A stretch of DNA of 64,000 bases, from positions 1-64,000 of the forward strand of contig JAHBWC010000033.1 of NCBI GenBank assembly GCA_019637225.1, given 5' to 3'. The notes under the pieces were generated by a model. That model had not been told where the DNA came from, ran no database searches, and was given only the letters and a program-made list of their open reading frames with translations. Positions 1 to 8,554 of the stretch are shown here, piece by piece (position 1 is the stretch's first letter; each line of letters starts with the position of its first letter). This stretch comes from Labilithrix sp. (GTDB lineage Bacteria; Myxococcota_A; Polyangia; Polyangiales; Polyangiaceae). A program made the position numbers and the translations under genes.

Positions 1-1
1 C

Positions 2-1924
2 GTCGTCGTCGAGAACATCACGCGACACCTTCGCGAAGGGGCCTCGCCGCGCGACGCCGCCGTCAAGGCGACGCGGCAGATCACCGTGAGCGTCCTCGGG
101 TGCACCGCGACCCTCGTCTTCGCGTTCCTCCCGCTGCTCGCGCTGCCGGGAGGGCCGGGACAGTTCATCCGCAGCATGCCGGTCGCGGTGGTGTTCACCA
201 TCGGCGCGTCGCTGCTCGTCTCGCTCACGATCGTTCCGTTCCTGTCGAGCCGCCTCCTGCGTCCCGAAGGCGAGCACGGCAACTTCTTCTACCGCGCGAT
301 GACGCGCGCCATCGAAGCGACCTACGCGCCCGTGCTCGAGCGGGCGGTGGCGTGGCCGAAGACGACGCTCGCGATCGCGGGCCTCTTGCTCGTCGCGAGC
401 GTCGCGCTCGTCCCCCGCATCGGCTTCAGTCTCTTCCCGAAGGCCGGCGTTCCGCAGTTCATGGTGAAGATCGAGGGCGCCGAGGGGGCCACTCTCGCAG
501 AGACGGACCGCGCGGCACGCTTCGTCGAGTCCGTGCTCGCGCGGCATCCCGACGTCGGCAAGGTCGCCGTCACGGTCGGCAAGGGCCACCCGCAGGTCTA
601 CTACAACATCTCGCCGCGGAACGAGCGGGCCAACGTCGCCGACGTCTACGCCGAAGTGGCCGGTCACGACACCGCGAAGACCGCCAGGTTGATGGAGTCG
701 CTTCGCGACGAGCTCCGCGAGTTCGCAGGTGCGCGCATCGAGCTCGTCGAGTTCGAGAACGGCCCACCGGTCGACGCGCCCATCGCGATGCGGCTGCTCG
801 GTGAGGATCCGGAGGCGCTCGAGGCGGCGGCCTCCGAGGTCGAGAAGGTGCTCCTCGCCACCACGGGGACGCGCGACGTGCGCAATCCCTCACGCGAGCG
901 ACGCAGCGACCTTCGCATCAAGGTCGACCGAGACAAGGCCGCCGTCCTCGGCATCTCCGTCCCCGACGTCGACCGCGCCGTGCGCCTCGCGCTCGGCGGC
1001 ATCAGCGCCGGAAAGTACCGCGCGCCGGGGAGCGACGAGGCCTACGACATCCGCGTGACGCTGCCGCGCCGGCAGCGCGCCGGCGCCGAGAGTGACGCTC
1101 CCAGCCTCTCGACGCTCGATCGCCTCTACGTCGCCACGTCGCGCGGCGCCCCCGTTCCGCTCGCGCAGATCGCCGAGCCCGTGCTCGAGCCGTCGCCGTC
1201 GAAGATCCGCCACTACTCGAAGGAGCGGAGCGTCACCGTGACGGCTCACGTTCGAGACGGCTTCAACACCGACCGGCTGACGAAGCAGGTGCTCTCCGTG
1301 CTCGCGAACAAGGAGCTGCCGGCGGGCGTCCGCATGATGCCGGCGGGCGAGCTCGAGAACCGGCAGGAGAGCTTCGGCGGCCTCGGTCTGGCGATCCTCG
1401 TCGCGATCTTCGGTGTGCTCGCCGTGCTCGTCCTCGAGTTCCGGACCTTCAAGAGCACGCTCATCGTCGCGTCGGTGATCCCGCTCGGCGTCATCGGCGG
1501 CCTTGTCGCGCTCTTCGTGAGCGGCAACACCCTCTCGTTCACGGCGAACGTCGGGTTCGTCGCGCTCATGGGCATCGAGGTGAAAAACTCGATCCTGCTC
1601 GTCGACCTCACCAACCAGCTCCGGGAGGAGGGCGTGCCGCTCGACGAGGCGACGCGCCAGGCGGGGCAGGCGCGCTTCGTGCCTATCCTCCTGACGACCC
1701 TCACGGCGATAGGCGGCCTCGTCCCGCTCGTCCTCGAGCGCTCGAGCCTCTACTCGCCGCTGGCGATCGTGATCCTCGGCGGGCTCGTGAGCTCGACGCT
1801 CCTCGCGCGCGTCGTCACCCCGGTGCTCTACAAGCTGCTCGCTCCGGCGATCGAGGTGAACGCGGCGACGGCACCGGCGTCCGCGGACGCGATCTCCACG
1901 GCGTCGCTCGCGACCGATCCGTGA
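2..1924 (+). CDS. RND-family efflux transporter, inner-membrane subunit (5' truncated by window edge)
   Basis: The reading frame is already open at base 2, so the window holds about the C-terminal 640 residues of a protein that is normally about 1,030 long. RND pumps are proton-driven exporters of the inner membrane that work with a periplasmic adaptor and an outer-membrane channel. The fragment begins inside the N-terminal membrane half (VVVENI at the start), continues through hydrophobic segments to a long periplasmic domain, and ends with the second membrane bundle, where GIEVKNSILLVD is typical of the family. The hydrophobic C-terminus is followed by a short Ala/Thr-rich tail. I cannot tell a drug pump from a metal pump without the N-terminal half. 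The partner genes would lie upstream of the window. Confidence 0.9.
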   Translation, partial: VVVENITRHLREGASPRDAAVKATRQITVSVLGCTATLVFAFLPLLALPGGPGQFIRSMPVAVVFTIGASLLVSLTIVPFLSSRLLRPEGEHGNFFYRAMTRAIEATYAPVLERAVAWPKTTLAIAGLLLVASVALVPRIGFSLFPKAGVPQFMVKIEGAEGATLAETDRAARFVESVLARHPDVGKVAVTVGKGHPQVYYNISPRNERANVADVYAEVAGHDTAKTARLMESLRDELREFAGARIELVEFENGPPVDAPIAMRLLGEDPEALEAAASEVEKVLLATTGTRDVRNPSRERRSDLRIKVDRDKAAVLGISVPDVDRAVRLALGGISAGKYRAPGSDEAYDIRVTLPRRQRAGAESDAPSLSTLDRLYVATSRGAPVPLAQIAEPVLEPSPSKIRHYSKERSVTVTAHVRDGFNTDRLTKQVLSVLANKELPAGVRMMPAGELENRQESFGGLGLAILVAIFGVLAVLVLEFRTFKSTLIVASVIPLGVIGGLVALFVSGNTLSFTANVGFVALMGIEVKNSILLVDLTNQLREEGVPLDEATRQAGQARFVPILLTTLTAIGGLVPLVLERSSLYSPLAIVILGGLVSSTLLARVVTPVLYKLLAPAIEVNAATAPASADAISTASLATDP

Positions 1925-1963
1925 TCCACGTCCGCGCCGATCGCGCGTCTCCCGCCGCGGCGC

Positions 1964-3727
1964 TCAGCGATCCGGCACGTCCGCCCACTCGCACTCGGGC
2001 GCCGCGCCGTTCTCCGCGCACGCCTTGATGTGAGCGACGGCCTTGCCGTACTTCGACTCCGCCCAGTTGTCGGCGTTGAGGCCCTCGAGGCGGAGCGGCA
2101 TCCAGTGGGAGTTCTCGAACTTCTGCGCCTGCGGCGAGTACCGCTGGAAGATGGGCCCCGACGTGCCCTGCGCGAAGCGATCGAGCCCCTCCTCTCCGGC
2201 CGCCCACATCGGGAAGCGCCGCATGCCGTCGCCGCCGCCGATGCGGTGGCACGTGAGGCACGCGTCGGCGCCCTCGCTGACGAGGTGCTTCGGCAGGTCC
2301 CAGCTCCCGCCGCCGACGCGCGCGTCCGCCTGCGCCTTGCGGTTGACGACGGAGAACGGCGACGAGTTCCAGCTGATCTCGAAGTCGGCGTGCTTGCCCA
2401 TCATCGGGACGATCGGCGTCCCGTCGCGGCGCTTGGCGCCGTCGATCCACGGGCTGTGGATGAACGCCTCCGCCGAGTGGCAGCGCATGCAGTAGCCCTT
2501 CGGGGCGTCCCAGACATGACGCGACTTCTCGAGGTCCGCCGGGTGCGGGACGTGCGCGCCGTCGGTGCCGTCGAAGATCTTGTTCTGGAAGAAGCAGGTC
2601 TTCCCGGTCTTCGGGTTGTGCCCGATCATCGCGATGTCGTTGAACACCTTCGTCTCGAGGAGCGACCGGGTGTCGTCGCTCGCGCCGCGCGCGCCGGTCG
2701 AGCGGCAGAGCAAGGTCCAGTGCGTGCCCTTGTCGTTCTTCGCGGTGGTGACCGTGGGGCCCGGCTCGCAGCTCTGGAAGAGCCACTCCGGCTTGTCGCA
2801 GGTCTTGAAGCAGTTGTACCGGCTCGAGCTCCGGTCGTCGCACTCGCGCGGCGTCGTGTCGGCGCCGTTCTCGTCGTGCTGCTCCTGCGGGATGAGCGCG
2901 CCCTCGACTCCGGCGATCTTGTCACCGTCGCCGCCGACGAAGTCGCGGCAGTCGAACGTGTCGTACTTGCCGGGGCCCTGCTTCTTGAAGAACGGGATGT
3001 CGCCGAGCTCGGCGACGCAGAGCTCCGCGTACTTCTCCATGCTCTGGATCGGACGGCCCGCGCGCGGCCGGCCCGCGCTCCCGCCGCCGGCGTCGCCCGC
3101 GTTGAACTGCAGCCCGTCCTCGAAGCTCAGACGATCGACGCCGGCGCTCCCGAGGTTCGGGTCCGACTCGTCCCACGCGTAGGCGACGCTCGTCTGCAGG
3201 CGCGCGCGGACGAGGTCGCCCTTCACGATGCACGCCTCGACGATCGAGTCGGCGCCCTCGCGCGCGAGCCTGTCGAGCATCTCGGGCGTGATGTTTCCCT
3301 GGATCCAGCGCTCGTCGTAGACGCTCACGAGCAGCGACGGATCGACCGCCGGTCCCTGGTAGACGACCTTCGCCGAAGCGCTCCCCGACTCGCTCGTGTC
3401 CTCGACGGGCGGCAGCGCAGGCGCCTCGGGCAGCTCGCGGCACGAGAGCTCGCGCTGCGACCCGCTCGAGAGCCTCCCGCGGCGAACGCGGAGGCGAAGC
3501 TGCTCGCCGGCGCGCAGCCGCTTCTTCACGGTCGCGCGCACGGTGCCCGACGGCTCGTCGTAGATGAGCCGGAGGCCCATGCGGTTGTTCGCGCCGTTGA
3601 TCTCCTCGTCGCTGAGCGCCTCGTCTCCGTCGTCGTCCGGAGCGGCGGCGCAGTTGGCGAGCGCCGCCGCCGAAGCGAGCGCACCCGTGAGAAGGAGGAG
3701 CGAAGCGGCCTTGGAGAAGAGACGCAT
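1964..3727 (-). CDS. large lipoprotein with two CxxCH haem-binding motifs
   Basis: The 587-residue product starts with a signal peptide and lipobox (LANC near residue 25) followed by an acidic D/E-rich linker, so it is probably an outer-membrane lipoprotein. Near residues 415 and 490 it carries CMRCH and CLTCH, the pattern for covalent c-type haem. The segment around them (YCMRCHSAEAF, CLTCHRIGGGDGMR) looks like cytochrome c. The rest matches no enzyme I recognise. It is divergent from two further CxxCH lipoproteins (3956-7174), which suggests a shared respiratory or surface redox role. This is inference from motifs only. No axial Met ligand was assigned. Confidence 0.75.
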   Translation of the reverse strand: MRLFSKAASLLLLTGALASAAALANCAAAPDDDGDEALSDEEINGANNRMGLRLIYDEPSGTVRATVKKRLRAGEQLRLRVRRGRLSSGSQRELSCRELPEAPALPPVEDTSESGSASAKVVYQGPAVDPSLLVSVYDERWIQGNITPEMLDRLAREGADSIVEACIVKGDLVRARLQTSVAYAWDESDPNLGSAGVDRLSFEDGLQFNAGDAGGGSAGRPRAGRPIQSMEKYAELCVAELGDIPFFKKQGPGKYDTFDCRDFVGGDGDKIAGVEGALIPQEQHDENGADTTPRECDDRSSSRYNCFKTCDKPEWLFQSCEPGPTVTTAKNDKGTHWTLLCRSTGARGASDDTRSLLETKVFNDIAMIGHNPKTGKTCFFQNKIFDGTDGAHVPHPADLEKSRHVWDAPKGYCMRCHSAEAFIHSPWIDGAKRRDGTPIVPMMGKHADFEISWNSSPFSVVNRKAQADARVGGGSWDLPKHLVSEGADACLTCHRIGGGDGMRRFPMWAAGEEGLDRFAQGTSGPIFQRYSPQAQKFENSHWMPLRLEGLNADNWAESKYGKAVAHIKACAENGAAPECEWADVPDR

Positions 3728-3955
3728 GGCGACTCGGGCTCAGCAGCTTCTGTGCCCAGGTAGTCAGAGGTGTGCTCGACGTGCTTCCCGAGGGTTAGGG
3801 GGTAGGTTGTACACCCACCTAGTGGTACATCGGAGCATCAGGTGAGTCCTGTTTGACTCCGGGCTCGGAGGACGGGCGGTAGTCCAAGTACCGGACATCT
3901 CTCATGAGGACATTGTCCCACATTGGGCACACTCGATGCTTCGCGGCGGAGCACC
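3728..3955. promoter_or_regulatory. divergent intergenic region between two CxxCH lipoprotein genes
   Basis: These 228 bases separate divergent genes and should hold promoters for both. The region is less GC-rich than the flanking coding sequence. Near 3915-3931 there is an imperfect palindrome (TGTCCCA-CAT-TGGGCACA) about 25 bases before the plus-strand start, a possible operator. Near 3805-3823 a short inverted repeat (TAGGT...ACCTA) flanks TGTACA. No convincing -35/-10 pair was found. Confidence 0.3.
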
Positions 3956-5749
3956 ATGCGTTTGTCCCTGCTGGTCGCTTCGCTCCCTCTCGCCGTCGCC
4001 GTCGCCGCGTGCTCCGTCTCCGACGATGCCTCGACCGACGAGTCGTTCCAGACCGAAGAGGAGCTCGCCACACGAGCGCTCCAGGTGCTCGGCGCGCAGC
4101 GGATCGAAGGCGCCCAGCAGCAGTGCAACAAGTGCCACGACATCAACCGAAAATCTTTGCGTGTCTGGGAGAGCCAGTACAAGGGCGCGCTCGCGAACCT
4201 GAACGATCCGAACAAGACGCCGCGAAAGAAGCTCGACGCGTTCCGGATCGATCCCGGCAACAACCGCACCCCGTACTCGCCGCAGCGCCTCGGCTTCCTC
4301 GCGGCCGGCATTCACCTCGCCGACCTCCCCGAGTCGAAGCAGATCGGTGATCTCTTCAAGCGATCGTACGGCGCGACGCGCGGCGCCGAGGAGTACAGGA
4401 AGCTCCGCGACGCGGCGCGGATGCCGATCTCGCCCGAGCACGACCGCCTCTCCAGGAGCGAGTTCTCGGTCGTCAAGACGTGGATCGACAAGGGCCTGCC
4501 CAAGCTCGACGAGCTCTTGCCCGAGTCGGTGCGACCGACGTCGTGCGAGACGCGGATCAGCCCCGCGCTCGAAGCGCACGTCCGCGCGATGAAGACGAAG
4601 GGCTGGGCGGCGCGCAACAAGGACCAGCAGGTCCCGATGTTCGCGTGCAGCACCACGAACGATCCCACGAAGTGCTTCGACCAGAAGGCCGACGACGGCA
4701 AAGACGTCTTCGCCGAGGTCGAGACCGTCGCGTACGCGCGCACCTGGAAGGCCGCGGGCAGCAAGATGCGCCTCCTCCACGAGATGGCGCACTCGACGAG
4801 CTTCTGGTCGCGCAACAGCGCCGACGGACGCTTCGTGTCGAGCGGCGGCGGCGAGGACGGCGCATTCGTCGTCGACTTCGCCAAGCAGCTCGAGACCCGA
4901 GGCAAGGAGCACCGCGAGATCGGCGTCAGCGCGAGCTACGACCCGAGCTTCATGCCCGACAACTCGGGCCTGCTCATCCAGGGCAGCGGCACGCACTTCT
5001 GCACGCAGGACCTCTTCACCAACGCCGCGACGACCAGCGTGAGCTTCGACGAGCCGCAGTGCTCGTCGCTGAACAACGTCGCGCTCTACCAGAGCGTCGG
5101 CCGGCGCCTCGCCGACAACGAGCTCAGCGACTACTTCATCGTCAACAACTCCTTCGAGAGCGACGACGGCTACGGCTCCGACCCCGAGCCGTCGTTCGGC
5201 GAGGACCAGAAGATCCAGATCAAGGTGATGGTCTCGCTCGGCACCGAGGGTGGCTACACCATCGGCCAGCAGGGCGAGGTCGACGCGCCGTGGGAGGGCG
5301 ACACGATGATGTCACCCTCCACGCAGCTCGTCGCGAGCCGCATCTCCGGCGAGGACAAGCAGGAGGGCTACTCGATCCGCCTCATCAAGTCGTCGATGGG
5401 CGACAGCGGCTACACGTTCCAGGCCGAGAACGTCGGCACGTTCTGCGTCCCCGGCGGCAAGGCGAACTTCTCGTTCGATGAGCGCTACATCGTCACGCAC
5501 CACTACCTGACGCGCGAGGACTTCGCGTCCGACGCAGAGTACGCGCCGTACAAGGGCAGCTCCGCGGCGGACATCTACGTCATCGATCTCCTGACGGGCG
5601 AGAACATCCGCGTGACCCGGATGGCGCCGGGGCAGCTCGCGCTCTTCCCGCACTTCCGATCCGACGGCTGGCTCTACTTCATCGTCCGCGACCGCAACAC
5701 TGACAAGGAGCTCTACGTCGCCTCCGACGTCGTGCTCGGGCGCGAGTGA
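3956..5749 (+). CDS. lipoprotein with one CxxCH motif and beta-propeller-like (PD40) C-terminal half
   Basis: I chose the ATG at 3956, not an upstream in-frame start at 3923, because it gives a clean lipoprotein signal (MRLSLLV...AVAAC) of normal length. The product is about 597 residues. A CNKCH motif sits near residue 50, suggesting one c-type haem in the N-terminal domain. The second half has repeated segments such as SYDPSFMPDNSGLLI, NFSFDERYIVTHHY and HFRSDGWLYFIVRDR, which resemble the S-x-D-G-xx-hhh strands of TolB/PD40 propellers. It is probably an exported haem protein with a propeller. Function unknown. It is nine bases upstream of another CxxCH lipoprotein gene, so they probably form an operon. 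Confidence 0.75.
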   Translation: MRLSLLVASLPLAVAVAACSVSDDASTDESFQTEEELATRALQVLGAQRIEGAQQQCNKCHDINRKSLRVWESQYKGALANLNDPNKTPRKKLDAFRIDPGNNRTPYSPQRLGFLAAGIHLADLPESKQIGDLFKRSYGATRGAEEYRKLRDAARMPISPEHDRLSRSEFSVVKTWIDKGLPKLDELLPESVRPTSCETRISPALEAHVRAMKTKGWAARNKDQQVPMFACSTTNDPTKCFDQKADDGKDVFAEVETVAYARTWKAAGSKMRLLHEMAHSTSFWSRNSADGRFVSSGGGEDGAFVVDFAKQLETRGKEHREIGVSASYDPSFMPDNSGLLIQGSGTHFCTQDLFTNAATTSVSFDEPQCSSLNNVALYQSVGRRLADNELSDYFIVNNSFESDDGYGSDPEPSFGEDQKIQIKVMVSLGTEGGYTIGQQGEVDAPWEGDTMMSPSTQLVASRISGEDKQEGYSIRLIKSSMGDSGYTFQAENVGTFCVPGGKANFSFDERYIVTHHYLTREDFASDAEYAPYKGSSAADIYVIDLLTGENIRVTRMAPGQLALFPHFRSDGWLYFIVRDRNTDKELYVASDVVLGRE

Positions 5750-5758
5750 GGCAAGGAG

Positions 5759-7174
5759 ATGATCTCGCGCCTCGGCACGATCATGGTCCTCGGGCTCGCC
5801 GCCGCGGCGGGATGCGCGGCCGCGTCGAGCGATGACGCGAGCGCCGAGGACGAGGTCCGCCCCGCCGAGCGCGTCATCATCGGACGCGCGAAGCCGTACT
5901 CGCCCGATCGCACGCTCGACGCCAAGAGCGAGCTGCTCGCGAGCTCGCAGAAGGCCCGGCGCGAGGTCGCGTGGAAGGCGCTCGCGAAGATCCTCGCCGA
6001 CACGCGCGTCGCCGAGGGCGAGGCGAAGGTCGACGACAAGCGCGTCAAGCTGCCCGCGTTTCGCACGTGGTACCAGAAGGACGACTTCGAGCGCATGTTC
6101 GCTCGCGCCTACGAGGGACACGGCGCCGCCGCGCGGAAGGCGCGAAAGCCCCTCGCCGCCGCGAAGATCGACGAGGCCTTCGACTGGAACGCGACCGACC
6201 GCGGATCGTGGTCGGAGGAGCAGTACTTCGAGCGCGTGAAGCAGGCCGACACGAGGACCGAGGCGCAGGGGCTCGGCGGCAACTCGCGCGTCTCCTACAG
6301 CACGGGCATGGTCCGCCACGTGATGAAGAACTGGGCCTCGCTTTCGAGGTGCGCGCGCGGCGAGGTCGCCGACGTCCCCGACCAGGAGCCCGCGAAGGCG
6401 TCGAACTTCTCCACGTGCCTCGACGACGAGTTCCCGAAGGACGCCGCCGTCGTGAAGGCGTCGTGGCTCCGCGCCGACTTCGGCCTGGGCGTGCCCGTTC
6501 GTCCGACGACGCCCGAAGCGCTGAAGGAGCGGCTCTCGGGCGCGAAGGACGACGGCGGTTGGGGCAAGGGCACGGGACAGGACGGCGTCGTCGACGCGAC
6601 GCCGAGCGCGGACGCCATCTACACCGTGAAGATGAGCGACGGCTCGTCGTTCCGGATGCCCGCGCTCCACCTCGTGACGAAGGAGCTCCGCGAGTGGCTC
6701 TGGATCTCGATCTGGTGGTCACCCGAGCCCGACACGGACTTCGGCGCCGACCGCCCCGAGGCGATCGCGAAGCTCGGCGGACCGTGGAAGAACTACAAGA
6801 TGTGCGTCGTCACCGCGTACGAGGAGAACGATCCCGATCCGACGGGCGGCTTCCCGACCGGACCGGGCTCGCTCGGCGACGCGCTCGCCGCGGTGCACGG
6901 CGGAGTGGGCGCGCCGAGCTGGTGCTCCAACCAGCACATCGAGCGCGGCGCGAAGAACGCGCAGACGAACTGCATCGGCTGCCACCAGCACGCCGGCACG
7001 GACCTGCGGAGCGAGACCGTCCTCGCCGATCCGGTGAGGTTCCCCGAGGCGGGCCGCACGAAGGTGCGGAAGAACTTCCCCGCCGACTACCTCTTCGCGG
7101 CCTCGGCGCCGCCGGAGAGCCTCGCGCAGACCATCCAGACGCAGGTCGCCCACTACGACTCGGTCGATCGCTGA
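5759..7174 (+). CDS. lipoprotein with a C-terminal CxxCH motif
   Basis: The 471-residue product has a short signal peptide with a lipobox-like AAGC near residue 18, then an acidic linker. A single CIGCHQHAG motif near residue 410 suggests one covalent haem. The middle part is rich in aromatic and charged residues and matches no family I know. The AAGGAG ribosome-binding sequence directly abuts the ATG, which is unusually close; the next in-frame ATG (5783) would place it too far away. The gene follows the propeller lipoprotein by nine bases. The two, with the divergent 1964-3727 gene, form a small redox-lipoprotein locus. Confidence 0.7.
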   Translation: MISRLGTIMVLGLAAAAGCAAASSDDASAEDEVRPAERVIIGRAKPYSPDRTLDAKSELLASSQKARREVAWKALAKILADTRVAEGEAKVDDKRVKLPAFRTWYQKDDFERMFARAYEGHGAAARKARKPLAAAKIDEAFDWNATDRGSWSEEQYFERVKQADTRTEAQGLGGNSRVSYSTGMVRHVMKNWASLSRCARGEVADVPDQEPAKASNFSTCLDDEFPKDAAVVKASWLRADFGLGVPVRPTTPEALKERLSGAKDDGGWGKGTGQDGVVDATPSADAIYTVKMSDGSSFRMPALHLVTKELREWLWISIWWSPEPDTDFGADRPEAIAKLGGPWKNYKMCVVTAYEENDPDPTGGFPTGPGSLGDALAAVHGGVGAPSWCSNQHIERGAKNAQTNCIGCHQHAGTDLRSETVLADPVRFPEAGRTKVRKNFPADYLFAASAPPESLAQTIQTQVAHYDSVDR

Positions 7175-7233
7175 AGGCCGGCGCCTACGCGCTCCCGCCT
7201 CTGCCGTTCCGGCCCTCCAGCGAGCGGCGCGCG

Positions 7234-8373
7234 CTACTTGGGTCCGGCGCCCTTGCAGCCGACGAGCGCCTCGATCTTCGTGCCCTGCGTGGAGTTCGCC
7301 GTGTCGCAGATCGCCTTGCAGAGGACGATCTTCGCCGGCTTCGCCGGGTCGTCGTAGTACCAGCCGGTCGGGTTCGCCTCGCACTTCGAGGCGTCGGTCA
7401 CCTGGACGAGCGTCTGCGCCGCCTTGCCCGTGGGCGTCATGCGAACCTGGACCTTCGTCGGATCGGCGGCGTCGGCCGTCGGGTAGCCGAGCTCGCACGC
7501 GAGGCGATCGACGATGCCCTTGCCGATGTTGTCGAGCACGCTCGAGTAGTCGGTCTTGCAGACCGACTCGATGAGGCCGCCGGTGAGGAGCGCGAGCCGC
7601 TGGTAGCCGACGCCCGGCCCGTCCGCGGTGTTGCACCTGGTCGTCGACGGCGCCGTCGTTCCCTCGGTCCACCCGCAGATCCCGTGGAACACGTAGTTGC
7701 GCTTGTCGACGGTGCCGAACTGCCCGGCGCCCTTCGCGATGAAGCTCGCGTCGAACGCGACCTCGCCCGTCTCGCTCCGCCCGTCGTCGGACAGACCGAT
7801 CACGACCTTGAAGGCGTCGTCGCGGAGATCCTTGCCCCACTCGAGGGTCGCGTTGTTGCTGTCGATCGTGGTGAGGATCGAGTTGAAGATGTCACTGCTC
7901 CCGACGCTCCGATCGATATGACGGAAGATCGGGGGATTGTCGGCGCAGCCCGGCTTGGCGAGCGGCTCGGGGACGCAGATCTTGTTGCCGCTGCCGCTCT
8001 TCCTGACGATGAGGATGACGTGGTAGTCGAGGCCGCTCCCGCCGAGCTTCTTGACGAAGTTGTTGATGTTCGTCTGAACGCCGGCCATCTCCTCGTTCAT
8101 GCTGCCGGAGTTGTCGATGACGAAGATGATGTCGACCTTCGGCTTCGTCGTCTGAGCGACGCTGCCCGCGCAGGTCGCGTTCTCGCCGTCGCCGTCGCCG
8201 TTGTTGCCGCTCGAGCCGAAGCCGCTCGACGAGCCCTTCCCGTCACCGTCGTCACCGCTCTTGACGTCATCCGGGAACGTCGTCGACGAGTCGCTTCCGC
8301 ACGCAGCGAGAAGGAGACAGCCCGAGACGGTGAGCGAGGCGAGGACACGTGCGACGACCATCATCGTCGACAT
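7234..8373 (-). CDS. von Willebrand factor type A (VWA) domain lipoprotein
   Basis: The 379-residue protein has a lipoprotein signal (LLLAACGS), an acidic and Gly/Ser-rich linker of about 45 residues, and then a VWA domain starting at KVDIIFVIDNSGSMN. DNSGS is an intact MIDAS motif for divalent-metal-dependent adhesion or protein binding. Several cysteine pairs in the second half suggest disulfides in an exported domain. Such surface VWA lipoproteins are common in myxobacteria and are thought to act in adhesion or complex assembly; the partner is unknown. It converges with the CxxCH lipoprotein gene ending at 7174. Confidence 0.85.
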   Translation of the reverse strand: MSTMMVVARVLASLTVSGCLLLAACGSDSSTTFPDDVKSGDDGDGKGSSSGFGSSGNNGDGDGENATCAGSVAQTTKPKVDIIFVIDNSGSMNEEMAGVQTNINNFVKKLGGSGLDYHVILIVRKSGSGNKICVPEPLAKPGCADNPPIFRHIDRSVGSSDIFNSILTTIDSNNATLEWGKDLRDDAFKVVIGLSDDGRSETGEVAFDASFIAKGAGQFGTVDKRNYVFHGICGWTEGTTAPSTTRCNTADGPGVGYQRLALLTGGLIESVCKTDYSSVLDNIGKGIVDRLACELGYPTADAADPTKVQVRMTPTGKAAQTLVQVTDASKCEANPTGWYYDDPAKPAKIVLCKAICDTANSTQGTKIEALVGCKGAGPK

Positions 8374-8554
8374 GATGACAAGAGCTCGACCGTCAGGACG
8401 GAAGAAAATTGCGTCTCACCTCAAACAGCTGCGCGGTTCTACGCAAGGAACCGACACCGCCCCTGAGCCGCGAAGACATCAGTTTCGTGCGTCGGGCGGA
8501 GCCGACACGAGCACGAACCACCGCGGGCCGCGCGCCGCGGGCCGCGCGCGCTGC

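Noticed and set aside
8510-8550. A directly repeated GC-rich 14-mer (GCGGGCCGCGCGCC-like) downstream of the POT transporter gene.
   Set aside because: Two copies of very simple GC sequence; expected by chance in this composition and not clearly functional.
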